Part shown: piece by piece, positions 44,003-50,452 of the stretch
How positions within the stretch are numbered: the stretch's first letter is position 1
Layout: the number at the start of each line of letters is the position of its first letter
IMG/VR virus record: IMGVR_UViG_3300046028_005598
Location: 1 to 52,704 of that record
DNA from: a virus
Direction: 5' to 3' (one strand)
DNA: 52,704 bases
Position numbers and translations under genes: made by a program
Notes under the pieces: generated by a model
The model's database searches: none
What the model was told of the DNA's origin: nothing
What the model saw: the letters and a program-made list of their open reading frames with translations, nothing else

Positions 44003-44347
44003 TTACGACAGTTCAGATACTTCAGCAACCGGGGCACTTTCGAACAGTTCCCGGACCCGCTCGTCAGTAATCGCGGGGTTCCACCCGACGTAGGTTGCAT
44101 TGAGAGGCACAAGGTCACCCATGTGAAGCATCTCGATCGGTACCTCTGCTTCAAGCTCGGTGTCCTCGTACCCGAAGTGGTGACGGGCAAACCCCTCGGA
44201 GACCGGGACGTTCCGTGAGCTGCGTTCTGACCGATTCCCAGACGTGGCGAAGTACGTACTGTCCGGAAGACCAAACAGCCGGCAGTGGTCCAACGCCTTC
44301 AGACCGTGGTAAGTGATATCCGGAATAACCAAATTGATTTTGAACAT
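44003..44347 (-). CDS. Unknown acidic protein
   Basis: A 114-aa protein. The start is ATG 44347-44345, with GAGAGGG upstream; the longer frame to 44395 runs through stem-loop 3 and is rejected. Helix/strand mix with MLHMGDLVPLNATYVGWNPAITDERVRELF. No known family. Confidence 0.65.
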   Translation of the reverse strand: MFKINLVIPDITYHGLKALDHCRLFGLPDSTYFATSGNRSERSSRNVPVSEGFARHHFGYEDTELEAEVPIEMLHMGDLVPLNATYVGWNPAITDERVRELFESAPVAEVSELS

Positions 44348-44385
44348 GTCATCCCTCTCAAAACTCGTAGCTAAGTAAACACAAT

Positions 44386-44409
44386 GCTGACCCACCGCAG
44401 TGGGCCAGC
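44386..44409 (-). repeat. Intercistronic stem-loop 3
   Basis: Ten-bp stem (44386-44395 with 44400-44409) with one G.U in leftward RNA and loop UGCG closed by C-G. It is followed by ATTGTGTTTAC. The stem sequence differs from stem-loop 1 at several paired positions while pairing is kept. Confidence 0.85.
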
Positions 44410-44416
44410 GTTACGA

Positions 44417-44830
44417 TCACTCAAACTCAGGACCCACGCAGTACAGGTTCACAAGCTGTTCCGCCTGATCCATCGGTACTGGTCGGCGGGCACCGTCGAA
44501 CCAGTCCTTGTACCAGTAGTAGCACCCGGTCAGCTCATCGCCTGTGAACTCAAAGTCAAACCCGTCTGATGGGCCACCCCACGATAGCAGGACGGTGTAC
44601 TTCATGACTTTGTCGACAGACAGCACGTCTTCCAGTTCACGGTCCCTGTGACGCTCACGGAGGGCGTCAATCAGGTCATCTGACGAATGGTCCGCTGGAT
44701 CAATGTCGAGGTCAGACGCCCAACTCTGGATGTCCTCGTCGGACATGTCGTCCCAATCGGGTAACAGATTCTCAAGTGTGCCGATCAGTCGGCTGTTGAT
44801 CAGCTCTTCACACGTTTTCTGTTCAGTCAT
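44417..44830 (-). CDS. Acidic unknown protein
   Basis: A 137-aa protein; the start is ATG 44830-44828, with GGAGGG 6 nt upstream. It is strongly acidic (WDDMSDEDIQSWASDLDIDP). The C-terminal part has strands and aromatic residues (GCYYWYKDWFDGARRPVPMDQAEQL). An acidic small protein of this kind could mimic DNA or bind a host protein, but no such function is shown. Confidence 0.65.
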   Translation of the reverse strand: MTEQKTCEELINSRLIGTLENLLPDWDDMSDEDIQSWASDLDIDPADHSSDDLIDALRERHRDRELEDVLSVDKVMKYTVLLSWGGPSDGFDFEFTGDELTGCYYWYKDWFDGARRPVPMDQAEQLVNLYCVGPEFE

Positions 44831-44866
44831 CACTAACCCTCCAAAAGTGTTTAAGAGAACACGAGC

Positions 44867-44888
44867 GACAGGCCCCGCAAGGCCCGTC
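44867..44888 (-). repeat. Intercistronic stem-loop 4
   Basis: Eight-bp stem (44867-44874 with 44881-44888) with one G.U in leftward RNA and loop UUGCGG. Outer pairing of TTGAGAG with CTCTTAA (seven pairs, one G.U) extends it. It is followed by CTCGTGTTCTC. Confidence 0.85.
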
Positions 44889-44920
44889 TGTCACACCCTC
44901 TCAATCGCTCGGCACCTGCA

Positions 44921-45355
44921 CTAGAATATGTATCTGCGGACTTGGTTGATGTCGGCTTTCAGAGTCTCCCTCCGGGTACAAAGCTCCGCGAGTTCCTGTT
45001 CGTAGTCATCACTGTCCTCGTCAAGTTCACTCGACTGGTCATCCAGCTCTGACAGTTCGCCCTCCAGCTCAGACAGAAGATCCTCCCGGGATTCTTCAAG
45101 GTCTCGGGTTTCGTACTCTTCGCCACGAACCTCGATAAAGTCCTCCCCATCAACCCAGTCGTTCCGGCCGCACCGGTACGCCACCGGGTCCATCGTCTTC
45201 AGGACGAACGATGGCATCATACAGCTAAACGGCCCACCGACAGACTCGAACGAGTAACCCTCGTCAAGCATATCGTCGTACATCTCGTCCGTGTCGATGG
45301 CATCGCATTCTGCTTCGACACGGTCCAGCAACTCTTCAATTTTGTCGTCTTTCAC
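44921..45355 (-). CDS. Very acidic coiled-coil-like protein
   Basis: A 144-aa protein; the start is GTG 45355-45353, with GGAGGT 6 nt upstream. Asp and Glu make up a large share of the first 40 and last 60 residues. The C-terminal half has heptad-like leucines (DLLSELEGELSELDDQSSEL) and ends in basic residues (RETLKADINQVRRY). A middle phrase, GPFSCMMPSFVLKTMDPVAYR, followed by DWVDGEDF, resembles segments of uncharacterised phage proteins. Coiled coil likely; function unknown. Confidence 0.7.
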   Translation of the reverse strand: MKDDKIEELLDRVEAECDAIDTDEMYDDMLDEGYSFESVGGPFSCMMPSFVLKTMDPVAYRCGRNDWVDGEDFIEVRGEEYETRDLEESREDLLSELEGELSELDDQSSELDEDSDDYEQELAELCTRRETLKADINQVRRYIF

Positions 45356-45378
45356 AACCCACCTCCGGTCAAAAGAAG

Positions 45379-45425
45379 AACCGCCCGGCAGCGAGGGACG
45401 TATCCTCGATTGCCACCGGGCGGTT
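45379..45425. terminator. Long hairpin, probable terminator of leftward transcripts
   Basis: Ten-bp perfect outer arms (45379-45388 with 45416-45425) enclose a second stem (CGAGG with CCTCG). In the leftward direction CTTCTTTT follows; in the rightward direction TTTAGAT. It splits the leftward cluster into two transcripts, and may be an attenuator for the gene at 45355. Confidence 0.65.
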
Positions 45426-45589
45426 TAGATAATTCTGTTGTGCGTGAAGGTCGCCACCGTAAGTCTACATGGTCGTTTCCCCTTTCGTGAACCTTAACAC
45501 CGGGTCAACCAATCGGAATGGCTGACGTAGTGTTCAGGTCGGTAAAGAAACTCTCTCGACAGGTCTTTGATCTCAGGTCAGTTTACAAA
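45426..45589. other. Non-coding gap with possible leftward promoter
   Basis: This is the widest gap inside the leftward cluster (together with the hairpin, 234 nt). In leftward reading, TTCACG, an 18-nt spacer and TAGACT lie about 30-60 nt upstream of the hairpin; this is a weak promoter candidate. No coding frame here looks real. Confidence 0.35.
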
Positions 45590-45994
45590 TCAACCACAGA
45601 AAGACAAGTACAACCTGCCTTCGTGCATGTACAGATTCCCAGAGAAGCGACCGCTGCCGGCGTCCCTCTCGTACTGCTCCCAGTTGATTTCGTTCTCATC
45701 ATCATCCCAACAGCCTGACTCCAGCTCACGGTAGTCACCCGCCGCGGACTGGATGATCAACGCCTTCGTCTCGACGTCGGTCCAGGCATCGATCTCTTCG
45801 TCGTCCCAGGCTCCCCACGTTCGGATGTAGTCCTTGGCCTCCTGAATCTCTTCAGGTGTCAGGGTGATCTTGTCCGAGTTGTCCAGAGCGTTGTTCCATG
45901 TGATCTTGCCAGCGTCTGGACCCAGCTCAGCCACTGAGGCTGAGTATCTTGGGGCGTAGTCCTCCAGCAAGAATGACACGTCGATCTCAAGCAT
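45590..45994 (-). CDS. Acidic unknown protein
   Basis: A 134-aa protein. The start is ATG 45994-45992, with GGGAGG upstream; the frame running on to 46045 covers stem-loop 5 and is rejected. It is rich in Asp, Glu and Trp (WGAWDDEEIDAWTDVETKAL, then ESGCWDDDENEINWEQYERD). The end has strands (GRFSGNLYMHEGRLYLSF). Possibly a small acidic inhibitor or adaptor; unproven. Confidence 0.65.
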   Translation of the reverse strand: MLEIDVSFLLEDYAPRYSASVAELGPDAGKITWNNALDNSDKITLTPEEIQEAKDYIRTWGAWDDEEIDAWTDVETKALIIQSAAGDYRELESGCWDDDENEINWEQYERDAGSGRFSGNLYMHEGRLYLSFCG

Positions 45995-46031
45995 TTGGTT
46001 CCTCCCTTCAAAACCTGTTAAGCACACGATC

Positions 46032-46053
46032 GACGAGCCTCGCAAGGCCCGTC
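46032..46053 (-). repeat. Intercistronic stem-loop 5
   Basis: Eight-bp stem (46032-46039 with 46046-46053), one G.U in leftward RNA, loop UUGCGA. Outer GTTGAGC (46068-46062) pairs with GCTTAAC (46023-46017). The conserved inner segments TTGTGACA and GATCGTGT flank the stem, exactly as in stem-loop 6. Confidence 0.88.
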
Positions 46054-46063
46054 TGTCACAAGC

Positions 46064-46447
46064 TCAACCGTTCGGCTCATCACTAAAGGACAGTTGACGA
46101 AGGTCTCGACCAACAATAGCCGTCAGGTTCCGCAGGTCTCGATCCGTCATCTTGTACCCAATCTCGGCGGCCATACCCCGGAGAATCTTCGCCAGGACGC
46201 TTGTGGCGTTCCGTACGTCGGACTTGTACTCAACCGGGCCTTTCCGTTGACCGAAGGGGACCCCCGCTTCCTTCAACGCCTGTTTGACCGTTACGATGGA
46301 CAGGTTGAAGCCGGTATCCGCCTTCACAGCAGCCTGGATATCAGGCAGAGGGAGGTACAGTACCTCCACTTTCGTAGTTGGCCGCTCGATCCAGTTCATG
46401 AGTGCTTTCATGGACTGAAAGGTCGGCCGGTCTGATGATAGTCTCAC
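46064..46447 (-). CDS. Unknown basic/helical protein
   Basis: A 127-aa protein; the start is GTG 46447-46445, with GAGGAG 8 nt upstream. Unlike its acidic neighbours it is near neutral to basic, with a winged- or homeodomain-like helical part (LPDIQAAVKADTGFNLSIVTVKQALKEAGVPFG) that may be a DNA-binding helix-turn-helix. It could be a regulator. Only moderate support. Confidence 0.65.
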   Translation of the reverse strand: MRLSSDRPTFQSMKALMNWIERPTTKVEVLYLPLPDIQAAVKADTGFNLSIVTVKQALKEAGVPFGQRKGPVEYKSDVRNATSVLAKILRGMAAEIGYKMTDRDLRNLTAIVGRDLRQLSFSDEPNG

Positions 46448-46490
46448 GTAGATTCTCCTCTAAACCAAATGATCTGTTAAGCACACGATC

Positions 46491-46512
46491 GGTAGCCACC
46501 GCAGTGGCCACC
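46491..46512 (-). repeat. Intercistronic stem-loop 6
   Basis: Nine-bp stem (46491-46499 with 46504-46512), one G.U in leftward RNA, loop UGCG closed by C-G. Its flanks (46476-46490 and 46513-46527) are the same as in stem-loop 5, but the stem is different in sequence and still paired. Confidence 0.88.
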
Positions 46513-46539
46513 TGTCACAAGCTCAACGCTCCGGACCTG

Positions 46540-46758
46540 CTATTCTATTAAGAACTCATCGGCGTCATCCGTATCGAACGGGTAGTCACCATCCAGCAGA
46601 TCCACCAACCAACCCTCGAACACTGCAACCACGGAAATACTTTCGTCCGGGTAGAGTTTGGCCAGAGCCAGAGCGGCGTCCATAGGTGATTCACCCTCGA
46701 AGTGACCGACGTAACGCAGCCACGTTGTGGTGTAGACTCCAACGATTGTGTACTTCAT
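46540..46758 (-). CDS. Small conserved phage-type protein
   Basis: A 72-aa protein starting at ATG 46758-46756 in overlap with the gene on its right. It begins YTIVGVYTTTWLRYVGHFEGESPMDAA and ends in an acidic patch. The opening resembles small phage proteins with an F/Y-T-V-V-G-Y-Y phrase. Function unknown. It is followed by the TAGCAGGTCCGG motif. Confidence 0.65.
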   Translation of the reverse strand: MKYTIVGVYTTTWLRYVGHFEGESPMDAALALAKLYPDESISVVAVFEGWLVDLLDGDYPFDTDDADEFLIE

Positions 46759-47300
46759 TCCTGATCGTCCTCGTACTGCTGAAGGGATTCCTCAATCCAG
46801 CACCGAGGCACCACAGCGAACCAGCAGGCATCGGTACACTGATACGTATGGAAGGTGATGAACTTGTCTTCCATCGCTTTCGAGATGGACCCGATGCACT
46901 GGTATGTTTCAGCCAGTACCATCGCTCGCACGTCCTCAACCCCACAGTCAAGCTCCTCAGCAATGACTTTCACCTCATGCTGATTCTCGACTTCTTCGAT
47001 GGCGTAACCGGCCACACAGCAGCCCTGCCCAACCGGTATCGTTGTGAACCGGTGGCCTGGCTCCATGTCGAATGACCACACATCAAACGCATCACGCAGG
47101 TACTCTACCTGCTCGTCTGTGATGCCTGGGAACTGCTCACGAGCATATTCCTCCAGCTTGTCCTTTGACCACCGGTCCTCCATCACACAATGAGTGTAGG
47201 CATCACCCGCGTCACTGTGCTTCTCCTCATACTCCAGGTAAGCCTCATCACACTTGGTGAGGTATTCACTGAACGCCTTCTGTAATTCTTCAGTAACCAT
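46755..47300 (-). CDS. Acidic unknown protein
   Basis: A 181-aa protein; the start is ATG 47300-47298, with GGAGGG 5 nt upstream. Its N-terminal half is helical and acidic (TEELQKAFSEYLTKCDEAYLEYEEKH). The C-terminal half has cysteines (GQGCCVAG, YQCTDACW). No family is recognised. Confidence 0.65.
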   Translation of the reverse strand: MVTEELQKAFSEYLTKCDEAYLEYEEKHSDAGDAYTHCVMEDRWSKDKLEEYAREQFPGITDEQVEYLRDAFDVWSFDMEPGHRFTTIPVGQGCCVAGYAIEEVENQHEVKVIAEELDCGVEDVRAMVLAETYQCIGSISKAMEDKFITFHTYQCTDACWFAVVPRCWIEESLQQYEDDQE

Positions 47301-47333
47301 TTGACCCTCCTGTTCGGTTTGAATGAACACAAC

Positions 47334-47358
47334 GGTCCCCCGCCGCAGCGGGAGAACC
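47334..47358 (-). repeat. Intercistronic stem-loop 7
   Basis: Arms 47334-47343 and 47348-47358 pair with one U.G and one bulge in leftward RNA; loop UGCG closed by C-G. It is followed by GTTGTGTTCAT, then GGAGGG. Confidence 0.82.
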
Positions 47359-47368
47359 TTGTAACCAC

Positions 47369-48028
47369 TCAGGCCGGCGAACCATCTTCCTCGAACTCAT
47401 ACTCGTTGGCGATTAGGTTTTCGTCAATCGCCTCGTCAGTCATGTACCAGTCGTACGTCTTCTCAAGTTGCTGGTACAACCAGTCGGCGAGCCAACGCAG
47501 GTTGTTCTCAACAACTTCTTCACGACCACGGTCCTCCATTGGCTCCCACTCGCCCTCCGAATTCTCAAACTCGTTGAACTCAAACCGCATGGTGTGAGAG
47601 TGTGAGTATCGACCAGTGGTTGTGATGTCCACACGGCACGTTGCGTTGTACGGTTGGACAAAGTCCACGAACAGACATGCAGCGATGTTGTGCAGGTCCT
47701 CATCCAACGGTGCGTGCTCTTTGATCTTCTCAACCATGTCCAGCTCGCCACGGAACTCACCAGCAAAACTGGCTCCGTCACCCTGTGAACTGAAACCACT
47801 GAAGGCGATTTCCGGCTTCTGTATGGTCCCACCACCCATCAGTCGTACCGTGCTGGTCTTCAGCTCGATACCGAGGATCTTACAGATGGTCTGGAAGTCA
47901 TCGAATGTGCAGTCCCACCATTCATCAAACGGGTAGTCATCATGACTGTACCACTCACGGGCCTTCTCCTTGGCCTCGTCACTCAATTCCTCGAACTTGT
48001 AAACCTTGGTCACTTTATCCCTGGGCAT
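47369..48028 (-). CDS. Conserved phage protein of the KVYKFEELSDEAKEKAREWY type
   Basis: A 219-aa protein; the start is ATG 48028-48026, with AAGGAG upstream. The N-terminal signature VYKFEELSDEAKEKAREWY is shared with a broad group of phage proteins often labelled as antitoxin-like N-terminal domain; that label is weak and no partner toxin is seen. The protein is acidic, with a beta middle (GRYSHSHTMRFEFNEFENSE). Function in infection is unknown. Confidence 0.75.
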   Translation of the reverse strand: MPRDKVTKVYKFEELSDEAKEKAREWYSHDDYPFDEWWDCTFDDFQTICKILGIELKTSTVRLMGGGTIQKPEIAFSGFSSQGDGASFAGEFRGELDMVEKIKEHAPLDEDLHNIAACLFVDFVQPYNATCRVDITTTGRYSHSHTMRFEFNEFENSEGEWEPMEDRGREEVVENNLRWLADWLYQQLEKTYDWYMTDEAIDENLIANEYEFEEDGSPA

Positions 48029-48057
48029 GTTTATCTCCTTTCTGAGAGAACACGATC

Positions 48058-48079
48058 GACGAGCCCCGCAAGGCTCGTC
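48058..48079 (-). repeat. Intercistronic stem-loop 8
   Basis: Eight-bp perfect stem (48058-48065 with 48072-48079), loop UUGCGG in leftward RNA. It is followed by GATCGTGTTCTC and then AAGGAG. Compare stem-loop 5, where one pair is G.U instead of the Watson-Crick pair here. Confidence 0.88.
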
Positions 48080-48108
48080 TGTCACATCCACTCAACGCAC
48101 CGGACCTG

Positions 48109-48669
48109 CTATTCACATTCATATACAAGTTCATCAGTCGCAACGGACCAGATGTTGTAAGGTGCCTTCCCCTCCTCAAACCAGTCAGCCGCCAGACAGT
48201 ACGTCTTCGGCCCATCAGGACAGAACGTGTCCAGGTTACCAGCACCCGGCACACATGGCGAGCAGAACTGTGCTCTGGTGTAGACTGGTGATTTGAAGAC
48301 CCACAGGTTGTTGTCCGATGTGGTCTGAACGGTCAGACCTTCGAATTCATAGGCATACGGGCCAGACTCATCACGTTCCCAGTCCTGATCCTGCATGACG
48401 TTGTCCGCCATGTCAGACAGGTCATCATCGTCAGGCTTGAGACCCAGGTTCTCCATGACATGCCTGAAGCCCTTCTGAAGGCTGTCCTTCAACTCTTCAA
48501 TAGCCGCTGTGTACCCAACGTCCTCACCGTGAGTGTACACATCATCCATAGCGTAGCAGTTGACGCTGTGCTGACTGATGATACCGTACCGGATACCAGT
48601 CTCCGCGTCTCGGTTGACCGGGCTGCTCGGCCCCGAGTAATCAATACCCGGATCGTTCGATTTCTTCAT
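48109..48669 (-). CDS. Conserved accessory protein with Cys-rich C-terminal region
   Basis: A 186-aa protein starting at ATG 48669-48667. It contains IDYSGPSSPVNRDAETGIRYG at the start and the phrase SPVYTRAQFCSPCVPGAGNLDTF, followed by KTYCLAADWF. Both recur in uncharacterised phage and plasmid proteins. The C-S-P-C pair may bind metal. Function unknown. Confidence 0.75.
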   Translation of the reverse strand: MKKSNDPGIDYSGPSSPVNRDAETGIRYGIISQHSVNCYAMDDVYTHGEDVGYTAAIEELKDSLQKGFRHVMENLGLKPDDDDLSDMADNVMQDQDWERDESGPYAYEFEGLTVQTTSDNNLWVFKSPVYTRAQFCSPCVPGAGNLDTFCPDGPKTYCLAADWFEEGKAPYNIWSVATDELVYECE

Positions 48670-48705
48670 CGCCTTCTCCTGTTACAAAACTGAAAGTACA
48701 CGAAA

Positions 48706-48727
48706 GAGAGGCTCCGCAAAGCCCCTC
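48706..48727 (-). repeat. Intercistronic stem-loop 9
   Basis: Eight-bp stem (48706-48713 with 48720-48727), one G.U in leftward RNA, loop UUGCGG. Together with its flanks it is identical over 36 nt to stem-loop 2, about 4.7 kb away. Confidence 0.85.
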
Positions 48728-48738
48728 CATCCAGCACT

Positions 48739-49428
48739 TCAAACCTTTACCCGGTCGAGCCATTCAATCAGCTCGGTGGTGTTCATCTTCCAATTAAAGT
48801 GAGCACCCTCATTTGTGTGATGCACCTCCATGTCCATGACGTTGAATGCACAGCCCTTGAGGCTTTCTTCGTCAACGGTATCGAGTTTGGCAATCAGGTC
48901 TGCCATCCACTCTTCTACACGCAGGACGCAGTCCCCACAACCACACAGATCAACGTCCATGCCCCAGTTCTTACACCATCGCTGGTAAGGCTCCACAGGG
49001 TCGCCATAGAACTCATTCATGTGAGACTCTAATGCACTCTCACACTCTCGACGGAAGTCAGTACAGGCCCATAGCGACCATGATTCATCTTCCAGCTCAG
49101 TCTCACGTCTGCCCAGGTCTTCGTCACACAACACAGGATAGTCCTGCAAGGCCCCAGCATAGTCATACGCTGTGTCAAAGGCTTTCGCGTCTGATGGGTC
49201 GATGATAATGATCTCGAACCATCCAGGACCCCAGTGGCCAAACCTGTGAACCTCTACGGTTTCGCCTTCCCCACCAAGTGCCTCAAGGAACATGGCGAAG
49301 TTCGACTGCTCAAGGCAGCCTGAGTCTCTCGTCCGCATTACCGGCATGACGAGCCAGTCCTCCCGTTCAATATCGATGTTGCCATCGAATTGTGTAGGGG
49401 ACCAGTCTGCATAACGCTGAAAGTCCAT
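48739..49428 (-). CDS. Acidic unknown protein with Cys cluster
   Basis: A 229-aa protein; the start is ATG 49428-49426, with AGGAG upstream. The frame continues right but enters the next gene. It shows WGPGWFEIIIIDPSDAKAFDTA and a cysteine cluster MDVDLCGCGDCVLRVEEW, plausibly a metal site. No known family. Its leader is identical over 18 nt to that of the next gene. Confidence 0.68.
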   Translation of the reverse strand: MDFQRYADWSPTQFDGNIDIEREDWLVMPVMRTRDSGCLEQSNFAMFLEALGGEGETVEVHRFGHWGPGWFEIIIIDPSDAKAFDTAYDYAGALQDYPVLCDEDLGRRETELEDESWSLWACTDFRRECESALESHMNEFYGDPVEPYQRWCKNWGMDVDLCGCGDCVLRVEEWMADLIAKLDTVDEESLKGCAFNVMDMEVHHTNEGAHFNWKMNTTELIEWLDRVKV

Positions 49429-49438
49429 TTGGTTACTC

Positions 49439-49792
49439 CTAAGGAAGTCCGTCGTCACCGACCCAACCATTGGCTCGGGGGTCATCACTATGTGGATCGT
49501 TCCACACATGCCAGATCTCGTCCGCTTCTTCTTCGATCTGATCAATTGCTGAATTGATTGACTTTACTGTGACCTCAGTCCACAAAAACTCGTGGGTCTG
49601 ACAATCACAGTCCGCACCTTCTACGATACTGCCGATAGCAATACCCCGGGGTGTCTCCCGAATCCAGGCACCACACATAGTTGCTTTGTACAACCGGCGT
49701 GCCGCCAGTTCCCAGTCAATAGGCTCACCCATTGGTAGTTCGAAGAACTTACGGACAGCATCACTGCCCCGCACAATGTCGTCTTCGTCCAT
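49439..49792 (-). CDS. Acidic unknown protein
   Basis: A 117-aa protein; the start is ATG 49792-49790, with GAGGAG upstream. It contains CGAWIRETPRGIAIGSIVEGADCDC and an acidic C-terminal helix (SAIDQIEEEADEIWHVW). Its stop overlaps the ribosome site of the gene at 49428 (10-nt spacing, no stem-loop between them). Confidence 0.65.
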   Translation of the reverse strand: MDEDDIVRGSDAVRKFFELPMGEPIDWELAARRLYKATMCGAWIRETPRGIAIGSIVEGADCDCQTHEFLWTEVTVKSINSAIDQIEEEADEIWHVWNDPHSDDPRANGWVGDDGLP

Positions 49793-49827
49793 TTGGTTAC
49801 TCCTCAACAAGCGGAATTGCTTGAGCG

Positions 49828-49847
49828 AGCCTCACCTCGGTGGGGCT
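49828..49847 (-). repeat. Intercistronic stem-loop 10 (divergent)
   Basis: Eight-position stem (49828-49835 with 49840-49847). It differs from the others: the odd pair is U.G in rightward RNA and C.A in leftward RNA, and the loop is CGAG. A second short hairpin (49808-49823, CAAGC with GCTTG) lies beside it. Confidence 0.65.
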
Positions 49848-49872
49848 CTGTCCAACAATCGCACCGGACCTG

Positions 49873-50268
49873 CTATTCAATATCACCATTCTCAATGGCT
49901 TCGCCTTCTGTAGTGTCAATGCAGAAAGCAATACACCAGCGGCAGGTGGTCGCTGTGTCGTCTTCGTGACCTGTGAGATTATCACCACAGGCTTCACAAG
50001 TAGGCCGTATCGCAAACACCTCAGCAATGAACTGAGCGACACGGAAAGCGTCAGCCCGGCCTTCTACCTCACTAGGCATATACCACTTACCATTTGCGTC
50101 CCAAGCAGCAATCTCGGCTGTCTGAGAGCCTTCTGCACCGCACAGGGTATTCTCTGAGTACGGCCGGCTGTAGTTATCACAGTAGTTGCCTGAGCCCCAC
50201 TGGACGCTCACGGTCCAACCGTTCTCGAACGTGATATGGAAACCCTTACCATCAGTGATCTTGAACAC
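49873..50268 (-). CDS. Conserved phage-type protein with zinc-finger-like C-terminus
   Basis: A 131-aa protein; the start is GTG 50268-50266, with GGAGG 6 nt upstream. The opening FKITDGKGFHITFENGWTVSVQWG is a pattern found in many uncharacterised phage proteins. The C-terminal part has CEACGDN and CRWC pairs, a likely zinc ribbon. It ends in the TAGCAGGTCCGG motif. Confidence 0.75.
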   Translation of the reverse strand: MFKITDGKGFHITFENGWTVSVQWGSGNYCDNYSRPYSENTLCGAEGSQTAEIAAWDANGKWYMPSEVEGRADAFRVAQFIAEVFAIRPTCEACGDNLTGHEDDTATTCRWCIAFCIDTTEGEAIENGDIE

Positions 50269-50452
50269 TCGACACCTCCACTTCAATTGTACTGTCATCC
50301 ACGATTTGCTGCTGTACCTCACAAAGCTCCAGTATCATAAGGCGGAGCCGGTCATTCCGCCTTCTATGGCATGACCCACAGAGGCAGACAGGCTGGCCAA
50401 ATACCTTAAAGACTGATGCTGGTTCGTTACACCATTCACAGGTTCGAAGCAT
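50252..50452 (-). CDS. Small zinc-finger-type protein
   Basis: A 66-aa protein with two C-x2-C pairs (CEWCNE, and CLCGSCHRRR) around a short beta part. It is followed by a helix (RLRLMILELCEVQQQIVDD). A small treble-clef or zinc ribbon is likely. It overlaps its left neighbour by 17 nt. Confidence 0.7.
   Translation of the reverse strand: MLRTCEWCNEPASVFKVFGQPVCLCGSCHRRRNDRLRLMILELCEVQQQIVDDSTIEVEVSSVQDH

Noticed and set aside
45518-45718. 66-codon rightward frame in the leftward cluster
   Set aside because: It runs opposite to the cluster, overlaps the gene at 45590-45994 and lacks a ribosome binding site.
46017-46527. Integron attC sites, because the outer arms GTTGAGC and GCTTAAC resemble the GTTRRRY/RYYYAAC boxes
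   Set aside because: The boxes face the wrong way (GTT outermost), there is no integron integrase, and the elements also sit before the ribosome sites of an operon read in one direction.
42701-49847. CRISPR-like array
   Set aside because: The repeats are separated by whole genes of different length, have variable stems and no short regular spacers.
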